From assembly GCA_020721025.1 (NCBI GenBank), contig DYNO01000093.1, forward strand, positions 1 to 7,083: a stretch of 7,083 nt of DNA, read 5' to 3'. The position numbers and the translations under genes are program-made. This document shows, piece after piece, positions 1 to 6,089 of this stretch (positions are counted from its first letter, which is position 1; the number at the start of each line of letters is the position of its first letter). The notes under the pieces are model-generated. The model was not told the origin of the DNA and ran no database searches. It saw nothing but the letters and a program-made list of their open reading frames with translations. Origin of the DNA: Thiomargarita sp. (GTDB taxonomy: Bacteria; Pseudomonadota; Gammaproteobacteria; Beggiatoales; Beggiatoaceae).

Positions 1-13
1 ACGGTTCAGACAA
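1..13. repeat. Partial copy of the gspG-thyX inverted-repeat arm
   Basis: ACGGTTCAGACAA at 1-13 is identical to 4415-4427, the right arm of the inverted repeat. It is cut by the window edge and lies 31 bases beyond the stop of the SUMF1 gene, in the same orientation relative to that gene as the arm downstream of gspG. The rest of the element should lie left of the window. Confidence 0.6.
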
Positions 14-44
14 AGAAACATAAAAAAGAACAAAGGGAAAAGAT

Positions 45-1073
45 TTACATCCTAGCAATACGAAAGCCCCAATTGTAGCTACTGATCGTCGGAACATCCC
101 CATTACGGGTGGCACAACGCAAGTGACTATCATCGCAGCGCCAAGAACCCCCACGATTGATACGAAATACAGAATACTCTCGCACTAACCAAGCATTCCC
201 ATCATTCGGGGCACCACTATAATTTTTATGCCAAACATCTTCGCACCATTCCCATACATTTCCGTGCATGTCATACAATCCAAACGCATTCGGCTTTTTC
301 TGTCCCACTGGCTGCGTTTTTTCCTCAGAATTCCCATTAAACCAACCATAACTTGCCAATTGATGCACATCGTCACCAAAACAATATTTTCCTGTTGAAC
401 CCGCGCGACACGCATATTCCCATTCCGCTTCACTCAATAAACGATACTTTTCCTCAGTCTGCTCGCTCAACCATTTCACATAAGCCTTTGCATCATTCCA
501 ACTCACATAGACCACCGGATGACTGTCATTTTGGGCAAAATACGGATTTTTCCAGTTCGCATCGGTTTTCTGCTCCCTTTTATAAAATCGATACCCCATT
601 TCTGCCTGCGTCTTGTAGTCGGTTGCTTGTACAAATTTCTTAAACTCTTCGACAGCGACTTGATACTTCCCCACTGCCAGCTCATAATTTATCGTCACTT
701 CATGAATCGGTTTTTCATCACCATCACCAAACCAACTCGTTGAACCCATCTTAAATCTGCCCTTCGGCAACCACACCACTTTTGGTCCCAAACTACCATC
801 TTTCAATTTATCTTGAAAAACTTGACCGGGTTGAAAAATAACTGGAGATTTTGGTGGCGGCGTTTTCTTCTCTTCCACACGCGGCGCAACTGGAATTTCT
901 TGTAAACTTTCCAATCTTTTCAATAACTCCCGTGCTGTTTGAATGCGCGACTCGCGGGGCTCTTCTAAACAATTCAACAAGATCATCTGCAATGTTTGTG
1001 GCACAGACAGCCGGGTGATGGTTCGATGCACAAAATCTGGCGATTGCAACGAATTCGTCAACATCTGCAACAA
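45..1073 (-). CDS. Kinase C-lobe remnant plus SUMF1/FGE-sulfatase domain, C-terminal part of the split gene
   Basis: This frame opens at TTG 1073, which is probably not a real start but the continuation of the upstream kinase after a one-base frameshift. Residues 2-55 are the end of a kinase C-lobe (CLEEPRESRIQTARELLKRL matches the usual RP-xx-A-xELLxxL ending). A proline/lysine linker follows (about 60-80). From about 84 to 342 lies a formylglycine-generating-enzyme-like domain: FQDKLKDGSLGPKVVWLPKGRFKMGS, EKPIHEV, HPVVYVSWNDAKAY, RLLSEAEWEYACRAG, FGLYDMHGNVWEWCEDV, RINRGGSW and NWGFRIAR. True FGE oxidises sulfatase cysteines with two active-site cysteines four residues apart. Here RGGSWRC (Cys313) fits the first position and the next cysteine is Cys320, so FGE chemistry is doubtful. 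Many bacterial SUMF1 domains act in other ways, such as sensing or binding. The joined protein would be about 702 residues. Confidence 0.87.
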   Translation of the reverse strand: MLQMLTNSLQSPDFVHRTITRLSVPQTLQMILLNCLEEPRESRIQTARELLKRLESLQEIPVAPRVEEKKTPPPKSPVIFQPGQVFQDKLKDGSLGPKVVWLPKGRFKMGSTSWFGDGDEKPIHEVTINYELAVGKYQVAVEEFKKFVQATDYKTQAEMGYRFYKREQKTDANWKNPYFAQNDSHPVVYVSWNDAKAYVKWLSEQTEEKYRLLSEAEWEYACRAGSTGKYCFGDDVHQLASYGWFNGNSEEKTQPVGQKKPNAFGLYDMHGNVWEWCEDVWHKNYSGAPNDGNAWLVREYSVFRINRGGSWRCDDSHLRCATRNGDVPTISSYNWGFRIARM

Positions 1074-2154
1074 AATTCACCGCCAACGCATACACATCAT
1101 CACTCGAATGCGCCGGTTTCCCTTTCGCTTGCTCTGGCGACATGTATCCAAAACTGCCCGCGCCCATAAATGTCAATTGCGTCAAACGGCTCTGTGGCTG
1201 GGTTTCCGTCAACACCTTGCCAATCCCAAAATCGGCAATTTTCGCCTGTCCGTCTCGCGTCAACAAAATATTTGCCGGTTTTAAATCTCGATGCACAATT
1301 CCCGCTTCATGCACCGCCGCCATGCCTGCACTCAACGGTTGTAACATCGCTAATGCTTCTTGCCAACTGAAGGATTTTGCCCGCATTAATGCTTCTAACG
1401 TGCCACCATCCACAAATTCAAATGCCAACCAGTACGGCTCTTGCGTTAAATTTAAATCCACCAATTCAACAATATGCGGATGTTTCGGTAACACGCGCCG
1501 CAAGGTACACAACGCATCCACTTCTCGCTGCAAACTTTTCGCACTGGTTTCATCCAAACAAAACTTGACCGCATATTTATCAAATAGTTGTGGATGCTGC
1601 ACTTGCCACACTTCCCCAAATCCGCCCATGCCAACCAATTGCACCAATTCCCACGCCGGCGAACGATGTGGCACCATCGCTTTCGGCTGAAAATACGAAC
1701 GACGTGTTGGAATCAACTCGTTGTAAAACTTTTCCTGTTCAACCGGATCCGCCTGATCATCTAGCGGAAAAACGGTTGCCACTGCGGTATGATGTCGTTG
1801 CGCTTGATGCAAAGTCGCTTGAGTCCGTTCACGCACCGTCGCAGGCATCGTTGCTGCAATTTCAGTGATAGCTTTCGCTTTTTCATCAGAAATCACCGTC
1901 CCTTGCCGACGCGCTTCTGCAAGCATTTCCTGAGCAATGGCGCGCACTTCCTCCGGAGTCATCGCAATCGCTTCTTCCAACTGTTCAATCCGTTGTGCTA
2001 ATTGCAATAGTTCTTGTTCTTTCTGCAAATGTCCTTCAACATCCCGCCAACCTTTCACAAATTCAATCACTTGTCCCGCGAGTGGCACTTGTTTCATTCC
2101 AAAAATCAAAATATAGATCAACCGTTGATACAACAATTTTCCTTTCATCTGCAT
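808..2154 (-). CDS. Ser/Thr protein kinase, N-terminal part of a frameshifted kinase-SUMF1 gene
   Basis: A Hanks-type kinase preceded by a long helical region. Residues 1-35 include a hydrophobic stretch (LIYILIF). About 40-125 is a Glu/Gln/Ala-rich probable coiled coil. The kinase domain begins near 168 with the glycine loop GMGGFG (175-180), then AVKF (ATP-anchoring Lys197), a candidate helix-C Glu211, HRDLKPAN (catalytic Asp290, Asn295), DFG (308-310), GYMSPEQ (336-342) and SSDDVYALAV (subdomain IX). All catalytic residues are present. After Phe361 the frame turns into sequence unlike a kinase (tail 362-448, down to 808), while the correct C-terminal lobe continues in another frame from 1070. 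The genuine product therefore probably runs on into the SUMF1 part. The start is ATG 2154, or ATG 2148 two codons later. It lies 148 bases downstream of dgt. The substrate is unknown. Confidence 0.85.
   Translation of the reverse strand: MQMKGKLLYQRLIYILIFGMKQVPLAGQVIEFVKGWRDVEGHLQKEQELLQLAQRIEQLEEAIAMTPEEVRAIAQEMLAEARRQGTVISDEKAKAITEIAATMPATVRERTQATLHQAQRHHTAVATVFPLDDQADPVEQEKFYNELIPTRRSYFQPKAMVPHRSPAWELVQLVGMGGFGEVWQVQHPQLFDKYAVKFCLDETSAKSLQREVDALCTLRRVLPKHPHIVELVDLNLTQEPYWLAFEFVDGGTLEALMRAKSFSWQEALAMLQPLSAGMAAVHEAGIVHRDLKPANILLTRDGQAKIADFGIGKVLTETQPQSRLTQLTFMGAGSFGYMSPEQAKGKPAHSSDDVYALAVNFVADVDEFVAIARFCASNHHPAVCATNIADDLVELFRRAPRVAHSNSTGVIEKIGKFTRNSSCAACGREENAATKISSYFSTRSSFSR
1069..1077 (-). 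other. One-base frameshift splitting the kinase-SUMF1 gene
   Basis: On the minus strand the kinase frame reads AAT TTT GTT GCA (N-F-V-A), whereas the C-terminal lobe needs TTG CAG ATG TTG (L-Q-M-L) from 1070. Dropping a single base, most simply G1071, joins them as DVYALAVNFLQMLTNS, a normal kinase subdomain IX helix. The downstream frame is closed just above by TGA at 1079-1077, so it cannot extend upstream by itself. There is no obvious slippery site. Confidence 0.75.
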
Positions 2155-2302
2155 GGTCTCAAACTCAGGGCGAAAAGTTAATCATACATTTTTTTGAGGA
2201 GCAATAGAAACATTCAAATGATTTATAATTCAGAATTCTCAGAACGTTATCATTATTCTGAAAACTTTAGAAATTCAATGAATTCTGATTCGGAAGCCCC
2301 GT
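2155..2302. other. AT-rich intergenic gap between dgt and the kinase gene
   Basis: This gap of 148 bases should hold the kinase promoter and the end of dgt. TCAGAATTC (2230-2238) and GAATTCTGA (2280-2288) form a 9-bp inverted repeat with a 41-base spacer, and short TTCTGA-like words recur between them. No GC-rich hairpin plus T-run is present. I found no convincing -35/-10 pair facing the kinase gene; only weak TATAAA- and TATGAT-like words on the minus strand. Confidence 0.35.
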
Positions 2303-3478
2303 TTAAACTAATAATAAGCTCGTGGGATCGAACAATCGCTCATATTCCACAATGGCAAAACGATCCGTCATGCCCGCAATATAATCCGCCACCGCCATCG
2401 CCCGCCCCACGTCATTGCCCAACTGTTGCTGCAAGCGTTGCACCTCAATTTGCGCCTCCAACGGCAATAACGACGGATTGGCATGAAACACCTCAAACAG
2501 TCGCTTGATAATATGATGCGCTTTGTACGCCATCCGCTGCACTCGATAATGGGTGTATAACTGCGTGCGTAAAAATTGCTTTAAATCCAACATCTTCTGA
2601 TACATCAACGCGCTGACGGTGATCATCGGCTCATCTTTCAAACGCACATCTTCCACACTTTTTGGTTGCAATGCGTCCAAATGCGCCCGACTGGTTTCAA
2701 TCACATTGCTAATTTGCGCCCCAATCATGCGACGAATCGTTTCATACACAATTTTACGCTGAGAAATATCCCCCCACTGTTTCGACACCGCTAGGTAATG
2801 TTCCTCAAATAGCTCGTAGCCCAACAATTGCCGCAAAGAGATCAATTTCGCGCGCAAACCATCGTCAATATCATGATTGTTATACGCAATCTCATCACAT
2901 AAATTCACAATTTGCGCTTCCAAAGTTGCCGGAGCCACCTGCCCTTCCCTTGAAAAACGTGCTGCCACCGCCCCCAAAGTTTTCGCTTGTTTTGACGTAC
3001 ATTGTTTCAAAATACCCTCGCGCGTCTCAAACATGAGGTTCAAGCCGCGAAACTTCGGATATTTATCTTCCAACTCATCCACAATCCGCAGAGCTTGGAG
3101 ATTATGCTCAAACCCGCCATAATTTTTCATACACTGATTCAAACAATCCTGCCCGGCATGTCCAAACGGCGTGTGTCCCAAATCATGCGCTAAAGCTATC
3201 GCTTCGACCAAATCTTCGTTTAAACGCAGTGCCCGCGCAACCGTGCGTCCTAACTGTGTGACTTCTAAGGAATGAGTCAGCCGAGTCCGGAATAAATCAC
3301 CTTCGTGGTTAATAAACACCTGAGTTTTATATTCTAGGCGACGAAATGCGCTGGAGTGGAGAATCCGGTCTCTATCTCGTTGATATTCATTACGATAATT
3401 ATCTGGTATTTCTTCGACATATTGTCTGCCGCGAGATACAGTTTCATGACAAGCATAAGGTGCAAGTGGCATCATCAT
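2303..3478 (-). CDS. dgt: Deoxyguanosinetriphosphate triphosphohydrolase-like protein
   Basis: An HD-superfamily metal hydrolase that splits dNTPs (dGTP in the best-known members) into the deoxynucleoside and triphosphate, adjusting the dNTP pool. The 391 residues carry the family landmarks in order: SRGR (15-18), EYQRDRDRILHSSAFRRLEYKTQVF (31-55), THSLEV with metal ligand His69, AHDLGHTPFGHAG with His98-Asp99, GGFEHNLQALRI, and CDEIAYNNHDIDDGLR with Asp195 as the last HD ligand. DYIAGMTDRFA (366-376) lies near the C-terminus. The length is close to the shorter clade of dGTPase-like proteins, not the 505-residue E. coli Dgt. Three ATG codons stand in tandem at 3478, 3475 and 3472 with no clear Shine-Dalgarno, so the exact start is uncertain by two residues. 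It follows thyX by 70 bases on the same strand and may share its transcript. Substrate preference cannot be read from sequence. Confidence 0.94.
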   Translation of the reverse strand: MMMPLAPYACHETVSRGRQYVEEIPDNYRNEYQRDRDRILHSSAFRRLEYKTQVFINHEGDLFRTRLTHSLEVTQLGRTVARALRLNEDLVEAIALAHDLGHTPFGHAGQDCLNQCMKNYGGFEHNLQALRIVDELEDKYPKFRGLNLMFETREGILKQCTSKQAKTLGAVAARFSREGQVAPATLEAQIVNLCDEIAYNNHDIDDGLRAKLISLRQLLGYELFEEHYLAVSKQWGDISQRKIVYETIRRMIGAQISNVIETSRAHLDALQPKSVEDVRLKDEPMITVSALMYQKMLDLKQFLRTQLYTHYRVQRMAYKAHHIIKRLFEVFHANPSLLPLEAQIEVQRLQQQLGNDVGRAMAVADYIAGMTDRFAIVEYERLFDPTSLLLV

Positions 3479-3548
3479 AGATAATTTTGCAACGCTAAAG
3501 TGATGGCGAACGATAACAGGTTAAAAGTGACAAATGGCAATGTGAGGC

Positions 3549-4286
3549 TCAACACAATTCAGATTCAACTGGCTGTTTAAAAAGATATTTTTCCGCAGCT
3601 TCGGCTGTCCAAGGCAGGGCTAATTTTACAAAATGCTGATAAATTGCTTCGGCATAGATACGAATTTCATATTGGGCGTGAATATCAAGGCGTAATTTGA
3701 GAAAATGCAATAGGTTATGCGCGTTGACATTGGCAATAAACGTCGTGTACATATTTTGTGGTAATACCATTCGAGCTTGTTCACGAGCAACGCCCTGATC
3801 CACCAAGTTTTGATATAAATTCATTGCTTGTTCAACATGTTGCAATAACTGCTGAGTCAATTTTTCCTGCAATGCCGCCTCTACCACTCCGTCACTACAT
3901 TGTTTACTGCTTTGATGTTGAGTTCGCCACGTCTCTGGTATATAAAAATCAATTTCTTCAGAGGTATAGCGGCGAGATACTTCATTGACGGACATATAAT
4001 GCCATGTTCTGTGGCGTTGCCATTGTCGCGCGATAAAGAGTGGACATTTTACGCGTAATTTGAATTGCACCATTTCAAACGGGCTGGTGTGTTCATGGCG
4101 CATTAAGTAGTCAATTAATTTTTTATCCTGATCTTCTCCTTTACTTTCACCAAGATAGGACACGCGCGCTGCGGCAACAATGGCATTGTCATTGCCCATC
4201 ACGTCTTGAAGTTCTACAAAACCTTTGTCTAAAATTGGAATGTGGAGCGGGAGAGAAAATGTCTGTGTCATGCGATTTGGTTTCAT
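3549..4286 (-). CDS. thyX: Flavin-dependent thymidylate synthase ThyX
   Basis: Makes dTMP from dUMP using methylene-tetrahydrofolate as carbon donor and FAD/NADPH for reduction, as a cytoplasmic homotetramer. The 245 residues match the family along their length: AAARVSYLG (38-46), HTSPFE (66-71, with the conserved His), the RHR triad at 91-93, NEVSRRY (101-107), ARMVLP (171-176) and the dUMP-binding LRLDIHAQYEI (198-208). The signature is unusual. Normally RHR is followed by seven residues and then Ser; here ten residues lie between Arg93 and Ser104, so WHYM occupies the place of one residue in RHRTASVNE-type sequences. The rest of the enzyme looks intact. The start may be ATG 4286 or ATG 4271; neither has a convincing ribosome site. 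dgt follows 70 bases downstream on the same strand, making a dNTP-metabolism pair. The inverted repeat at 4364-4427 lies upstream. Confidence 0.95.
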   Translation of the reverse strand: MKPNRMTQTFSLPLHIPILDKGFVELQDVMGNDNAIVAAARVSYLGESKGEDQDKKLIDYLMRHEHTSPFEMVQFKLRVKCPLFIARQWQRHRTWHYMSVNEVSRRYTSEEIDFYIPETWRTQHQSSKQCSDGVVEAALQEKLTQQLLQHVEQAMNLYQNLVDQGVAREQARMVLPQNMYTTFIANVNAHNLLHFLKLRLDIHAQYEIRIYAEAIYQHFVKLALPWTAEAAEKYLFKQPVESELC

Positions 4287-4363
4287 TCCAGTGAAAAAGT
4301 TAAAAAATCAGAATTTTATTTTGAGATAACAGTAAGTTATGATAGAGTGGATTGCAATTTAGC

Positions 4364-4427
4364 TTGTCTGAACGGTAATTCACGTAAATCGCTTTTATGA
4401 AAATGAAGTAAATTACGGTTCAGACAA
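4364..4427. repeat. Inverted repeat / long stem-loop between gspG and thyX
   Basis: The left arm TTGTCTGAACGGTAATT (4364-4380) and right arm AATTACGGTTCAGACAA (4411-4427) are inverted copies with 16 of 17 positions paired, separated by 30 bases. In the gspG transcript the structure begins four bases after the stop, so it could protect or end the message. It lacks a U-tract, so it is not a classic intrinsic terminator. Thirteen bases of the same right arm recur at 1-13, which points to a dispersed repeat (REP- or MITE-like) rather than a one-off hairpin. Confidence 0.75.
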
Positions 4428-4431
4428 TAAC

Positions 4432-4899
4432 TCATTGTTCTAAATTCCAATTTCCAACATCGGCATTGACTCCCGCCCCGCCAATTTGCCCATCTGCACC
4501 GAGAGAATAGAGATCAAATTCCCCATGCGCCCCCGGACTGAGATAATTGTAGGGGAATCCCCACGGGTCTTTCGGCAATCTATCGACATAACCGCCTTCT
4601 TTCCAATGACGGGGTTGCGGTTCACCTTGTGGTTTGGTCACCAATGCGTCGATGCCCTGTTCGGTGGTTGGATAGACGTAATTGTCTAATTTATAAAGTT
4701 TTAATGCAGCTTCCAATGCTCGAATATCTTGTTTGACTTTCACCAGTCGCGCCTCGTCCGGACGACTCATGATTTTAGGCACCACCAATGCCGCTAAAAT
4801 ACCCAAAATGACAATTACAACCATCACTTCAATGAGAGTAAAGCCTTGAGAATATTTATTTTTCAATATTACAGCGTTTTGTTTTATTGCCAATTGCAT
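4432..4899 (-). CDS. gspG: Type II secretion system major pseudopilin GspG
   Basis: Encodes the main subunit of the periplasmic pseudopilus that pushes proteins through the outer-membrane secretin. From the ATG at 4899 the product is 155 residues. A 19-residue basic leader ends in Gly, followed by FTLIEVMVV, the prepilin peptidase site (cleavage after Gly19, Phe at +1, Glu at +5), and a hydrophobic helix that serves as membrane anchor and assembly core. The mature part is about 136 residues, normal for GspG. The C-terminal FDLYSLGADG...NADVGNW stretch is the calcium-binding loop typical of the family. The frame can be opened at TTG 4923 (163 residues), but AGGA sits 9 bases before the ATG, so I prefer the shorter form. 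No other gsp gene is visible on either side; the neighbours are a TOPRIM-like gene and thyX. It is therefore an orphan or displaced copy, perhaps serving a system encoded elsewhere. Confidence 0.93.
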   Translation of the reverse strand: MQLAIKQNAVILKNKYSQGFTLIEVMVVIVILGILAALVVPKIMSRPDEARLVKVKQDIRALEAALKLYKLDNYVYPTTEQGIDALVTKPQGEPQPRHWKEGGYVDRLPKDPWGFPYNYLSPGAHGEFDLYSLGADGQIGGAGVNADVGNWNLEQ

Positions 4900-4908
4900 T
4901 ACATAAAT

Positions 4909-4912
4909 TCCT
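4909..4912 (-). promoter_or_regulatory. Ribosome binding site choosing the gspG start
   Basis: AGGA on the minus strand lies 9 bases before the ATG at 4899. It falls inside the longer reading frame that opens with TTG at 4923, so it favours the internal ATG as the true start. Confidence 0.6.
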
Positions 4913-5033
4913 AGTTGAATCAATCAAGTGCAGAGAAAAATTTTCAAAAGAAGCCTTTAATGTCCGTTATCAACCACTACTTGCATTTTATGAAGATTGG
5001 CATCGGGAAAACCGCTATCATGAAACTGTCTGA

Positions 5034-5060
5034 ATTATAACTTGATCGCCACTATGTCAA
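5034..5060 (-). promoter_or_regulatory. Sigma70-like promoter upstream of gspG
   Basis: Reading the minus strand, a perfect TTGACA (5060-5055) is followed by a perfect TATAAT (5039-5034). The spacer is only 15 bases, against an optimum of 17. It faces gspG and would give a leader of roughly 125 bases before the preferred ATG. Matching both hexamers in an intergenic gap is good evidence, but the short spacer would weaken activity or call for an activator. Confidence 0.55.
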
Positions 5061-5131
5061 TAGATAAAGAGCGATGTAAAATACCGTGACCTTCAGGTTT
5101 TATTCATTCTCTCGCTTTCAAATTTGCTTGA

Positions 5132-6079
5132 TTATCTCGCATAAACAACATCATGAATCGTTTTTAAAAAGCAAGGAATGTGAAATTGACACGCATTTTC
5201 GGCATTGGCGTAAAAGTCGGCAATTTTAAGCGTAAATTGTTCACGCAATCGACGCAATTGTTCAGGTGTGCCGCTCCATTCAACAGGTATGAGGTGTTTT
5301 TCCCAATATTCTTTTATTTTTACGATAGTTAGCATCATGTGAATGAGTTCAATCTGTTTCGTCACATCCACCGAATGAAACGTTTGTAACCAGTTTTGCT
5401 GCCATGTATCTAACTTTTCACAATGTAACTCGGGAAAATAATCAATTCTATGTTTTACAGTTGCAAAATGGCGAATTAATTCATCATTTTGAACAGCATC
5501 TTTCATCATCTGAATGTACAATTTTTTCAAATCGAGTGGTTCATTAGCAAATTGTAGTTTTACTGGATAATCATCAAAGAGTTGTCGCAGTTCTGGAGCT
5601 AAAAAATAGGCTTCTTTGTGAATGAAACCCGTGACCCAAATTTTGTGTTGTGAAGCATTTTGTTGATTGACACGAGCTTGTTGATAAAGATGCTGAAAAA
5701 TTGCCTCAGTATCTGCAAATGGGTATTCCACACAACGCGCAGCTTCTAAATCCACATCAACAATGGCAAACAGTTTGTCAATATTGAGGTAGGAATTTTC
5801 AGGTGCTTGATCTTGATGCAGTTCGACTAAACGGGAATACGTTTCCAACACGCGAGTTCTGCCACCACAGTTAAAAAATGCGGGGCGTTTTTGTTGCCAC
5901 CACTTGGGAATGCAGCTTTTGTAAAAATTAGCATCTGGGTATCTCTCCAAATGTTTATACATTTGTGGTGACTCTCTGCCCTCGACACTGTGCATATCGC
6001 CTTCGCACAGCACGATAATTTTATTTTTAACGCGGGGGGAACGGTAAATATTTTCGCAGTGTTGATCGATAGGTAACAT
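5132..6079 (-). CDS. TOPRIM/DUF4435-like candidate nuclease partner of the ATPase
   Basis: A 315-residue protein with no family match I can state firmly. The first half looks like a TOPRIM fold: a beta strand ending in an acidic residue (IIVLCEGD, Glu26), then after a mixed region a second strand with paired aspartates (FAIVDVD, Asp108 and Asp110), then DTEAIF (Glu125) and a later HKEAYFL motif (Glu156). The order EG...DxD...TE is what DUF4435 and OLD-family TOPRIM nucleases show. The C-terminal half is helical and charged, with no recognised motif. No signal peptide or membrane segment is visible. The ATG at 6079 starts 10 bases after the upstream ATPase stop, with no good Shine-Dalgarno, so translational coupling is likely. 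ATPase first and TOPRIM second is the order of AriA/AriB in PARIS. The CDS is secure; the nuclease call is tentative and the defence role is inference. Confidence 0.8.
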   Translation of the reverse strand: MLPIDQHCENIYRSPRVKNKIIVLCEGDMHSVEGRESPQMYKHLERYPDANFYKSCIPKWWQQKRPAFFNCGGRTRVLETYSRLVELHQDQAPENSYLNIDKLFAIVDVDLEAARCVEYPFADTEAIFQHLYQQARVNQQNASQHKIWVTGFIHKEAYFLAPELRQLFDDYPVKLQFANEPLDLKKLYIQMMKDAVQNDELIRHFATVKHRIDYFPELHCEKLDTWQQNWLQTFHSVDVTKQIELIHMMLTIVKIKEYWEKHLIPVEWSGTPEQLRRLREQFTLKIADFYANAENACQFHIPCFLKTIHDVVYAR

Positions 6080-6089
6080 GTAAATTCAG

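Larger units (their letters stand above)
4900..5131. other. Intergenic region between the TOPRIM-like gene and gspG
   Basis: About 230 bases with no supported gene. It holds the gspG promoter-like element (5034-5060) and the AGGA site (4909-4912). ACCTGAAGGT near 5089-5098, shortly after the TOPRIM-like stop, is a 10-base near-perfect palindrome too short to be a terminator alone. No clear transcription stop separates the two genes, so some read-through from the ATPase/TOPRIM cassette into gspG is possible. Confidence 0.5.

Noticed and set aside
808..1071. The 87-residue tail of the kinase frame after the frameshift as a real domain
   Set aside because: It is antisense-like, Ala/Arg/Ser-rich sequence overlapping the genuine kinase C-lobe and SUMF1 start in the other frame.
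1065..1080. Programmed frameshifting at the kinase-SUMF1 junction
   Set aside because: Joining the frames needs a base to be skipped at TTT-G-TTG. No slippery heptamer, stop-driven pause or SD-like stimulator is visible, so mutation or error is simpler.
353..2207. Several plus-strand open frames of 60-180 codons over the kinase and SUMF1 genes
   Set aside because: They lie opposite well-supported genes, have no recognisable domains, are Cys/Ser/Pro-rich as expected from antisense reading, and lack ribosome sites.
2194..2508. A plus-strand frame of 104 codons starting in the dgt-kinase gap
   Set aside because: Most of it is antisense to dgt, with a low-complexity Pro/Ala/His tail; it looks like a shadow frame.
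2301..3226. Two GTTTAAAC palindromes (within 2301-2308 and near 3218)
   Set aside because: Eight-base AT-rich palindromes without spacing pattern or context; one lies inside the dgt coding sequence.
3535..3555. Hairpin TGTTGAGCCTCACA after the thyX stop as a terminator
   Set aside because: The loop would be a single base with a bulge in the stem, and no U-tract follows.
2223..5040. A shared 12-mer TCTGAATTATAA at 2223-2234 (minus) and 5029-5040 (plus)
   Set aside because: Such AT-rich 12-mers are expected by chance in 7 kb, and the flanks do not match.
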